NCBI GenBank assembly: GCA_031394045.1
Contig: JANMWN010000048.1
Span: 1-5,507, forward strand
Direction of reading: 5' to 3'
DNA length: 5,507 nt
Source: JANYIP01 sp031394045
GTDB lineage: Bacteria; Actinomycetota; Actinomycetes; Prado026
Within the stretch, counting starts at the first letter, position 1. Every line of letters begins with the position of its first letter. The notes below the pieces were generated by a model. It did not search any database and was not told where the DNA came from. It saw only the letters and a list, made by a program, of their open reading frames with translations. This document shows, piece by piece, positions 4,463 to 5,507 of this stretch. The translations under genes and the position numbers were made by a program.

Positions 4463-5507
4463 CTAGGGAGCCGGGCGTTCCGCAAGCGTTCGGCCGTTGT
4501 CGCGAATGCGACGCGGGTTCGGAAGGCTGCTCAGCGACTTCTCAATGGCTGGCACGTGCGCGTGGCTGCCCTGGGCGTAGGCCGCCTCGAGCGCAGCCTT
4601 CAGCAGGACGACCCGCTCGCGGCTCGTGCCGTGATCGGCCAGCCGCCGGAGCACTTCGGGCAGCCACGTCACATCGCCGCGCCGCAGGGCGTCCGCGCGG
4701 GCGGCCTCCAACGCAGCTCGCGCCCTCGCCGGCTTGCCAAGGGAGAGCAGCACGTCCGCGTACAGCGTGAGGTAGTAGGGATGCCGCAGCTGAGCGCCCT
4801 GCGCCTCAAGCCCTCGAAGACCGCGCTCGATGGCCGCGAGGCCGCGCGCACCGCCCTCCGCCCAGCCGGCGAGCACTGTTGACCAGTCGCCGTAGTAGGC
4901 GAAGCCGAACCGGTCGCACAGCTCGAGGGTCTGCGCGGCCAGGATCCCGGCGTCCTCGCGACGCTGGTCGTACTGGGCCAGCATGGCGGCGTAGGCCAAG
5001 GCCACCGCCAGGCTGTACGGGTGGTCGACCTCTTCGGACCGGCGTACCGCCCACTCCACCAGCTCGCGTGCCTCTGCGGGCCGGCCAACCAGCCACAGCG
5101 CGTGCGCCTGCCAGGCCCGTGAGTGGACCTCGGGCCGGGTGCCGACCAACGCCGCGGGATGGTCCATCGTGAGTTCCGGTACGACATCGAAGTGACGCAT
5201 GGCCTCGTCGAGGCGACCTAACATCGTCGCGGCGCCAGCGAGGCTGAAGTGCGCCTGACCGATCACGTCGGGGTACGGTCCCGAGACGTCCAGCGCCCGG
5301 AGGGCCACGTCGTAGGCCTCGTGCAGCCGGCCCTGGACCACGTACGGCGAGAACAACCCGACCAGACTCGATGCACGAAGGTGACCGTCGTCGAGGCTGT
5401 CCGCAAGAATGACGGCGCGCTCCATCGTCTCCTGGAGCAGTGGAGAGGCGTAACCACGCCGGGCGTTGATCGGCTGCGACATCGCGTGCCGCACGGCCAG
5501 CTCGCGA
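4463..5507 (-). CDS. TPR-repeat C-terminal part of a large AfsR/cyclase-type regulator (5' end outside the window)
   Basis: The frame is open to the right edge. The GTG at 5492-5494 is only an internal candidate, because the codons before it (reading ELA) continue the helix-like sequence. About 347 codons are visible, ending at TAG 4463-4465. They are almost entirely helical TPR-like repeats rich in Ala, Leu and Arg. Counting from that GTG, a clear unit lies at 79-103 (GQAHFSLAGAATMLGRLDEA), others near 43-70, 126-152 and 160-195, then HPYYLTLYADVLL (238-250) and RRGDVTWLPEVLRR (271-284). This last pattern is typical of the C-terminal arms of multidomain ATPase proteins: AfsR/SARP-like or LuxR-like regulators, or class III adenylate cyclases fused to an AAA ATPase and TPRs. 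No C-terminal LuxR-type HTH follows; the protein ends in a short basic tail (RRIRDNGR). Any DNA-binding or cyclase domain must therefore be N-terminal, outside the window. Such proteins usually sense or relay signals in the cytosol. The oxidase gene downstream is a possible partner or target. Confidence 0.8.
   Translation of the reverse strand, partial: RELAVRHAMSQPINARRGYASPLLQETMERAVILADSLDDGHLRASSLVGLFSPYVVQGRLHEAYDVALRALDVSGPYPDVIGQAHFSLAGAATMLGRLDEAMRHFDVVPELTMDHPAALVGTRPEVHSRAWQAHALWLVGRPAEARELVEWAVRRSEEVDHPYSLAVALAYAAMLAQYDQRREDAGILAAQTLELCDRFGFAYYGDWSTVLAGWAEGGARGLAAIERGLRGLEAQGAQLRHPYYLTLYADVLLSLGKPARARAALEAARADALRRGDVTWLPEVLRRLADHGTSRERVVLLKAALEAAYAQGSHAHVPAIEKSLSSLPNPRRIRDNGRTLAERPAP

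Noticed and set aside
1..5507. tRNA or rRNA genes, CRISPR arrays, origins, att sites
   Set aside because: No cloverleaf with conserved T-arm, no spaced repeats, no DnaA-box cluster and no tRNA-adjacent duplication were seen on reading both strands.

Overview
This window is GC-rich with strongly GC-biased third codon positions. All confidently called genes lie on the minus strand, with purine-rich Shine-Dalgarno sites. This, together with an AfsR/cyclase-type TPR protein, a BBE-like flavin oxidase and a secreted Asp-box protein, points to an actinobacterium (Actinomycetota). The genus cannot be told from this sequence.

Layout, in the direction of minus-strand transcription (right to left). 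(1) At the right edge is the C-terminal part of a large TPR-repeat protein. It resembles the C-terminal arm of AfsR/LuxR-like or adenylate-cyclase-coupled ATPase regulators, and its 5' end lies beyond base 5507. (2) After a 54-base gap containing a perfect 17-base palindrome comes a complete 462-residue FAD-linked oxidase of the BBE-like (PCMH/VAO) family, with the covalent-flavin histidine motif. (3) A hairpin-rich gap follows, then two small genes: a very acidic 54-residue protein with an excellent ribosome binding site, and a weaker 95-codon ORF carrying a CxxC-x6-CxH metal-site motif. (4) A complete 589-residue secreted protein with a Sec signal peptide, four Asp-box (BNR) motifs and about seven beta-propeller blade motifs comes next. 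It ends just before an 11-base-pair stem-loop that is a good candidate terminator. (5) On the plus strand at the left end is a decayed IS630-type transposase. Only the piece around its second catalytic Asp and its extreme C-terminus remain, joined in frame by what looks like an internal deletion. The first ~140 bases are otherwise unassigned.

Functionally, the TPR protein and oxidase could be co-transcribed or regulator-target neighbours, but nothing here proves it. The Asp-box protein appears to be its own transcription unit, exported from the cell. No RNA gene, CRISPR array, intact mobile element or clearly new multi-gene system is visible. The least explained items are the two small ORFs between 2414 and 2902 and the palindrome ahead of the oxidase gene.
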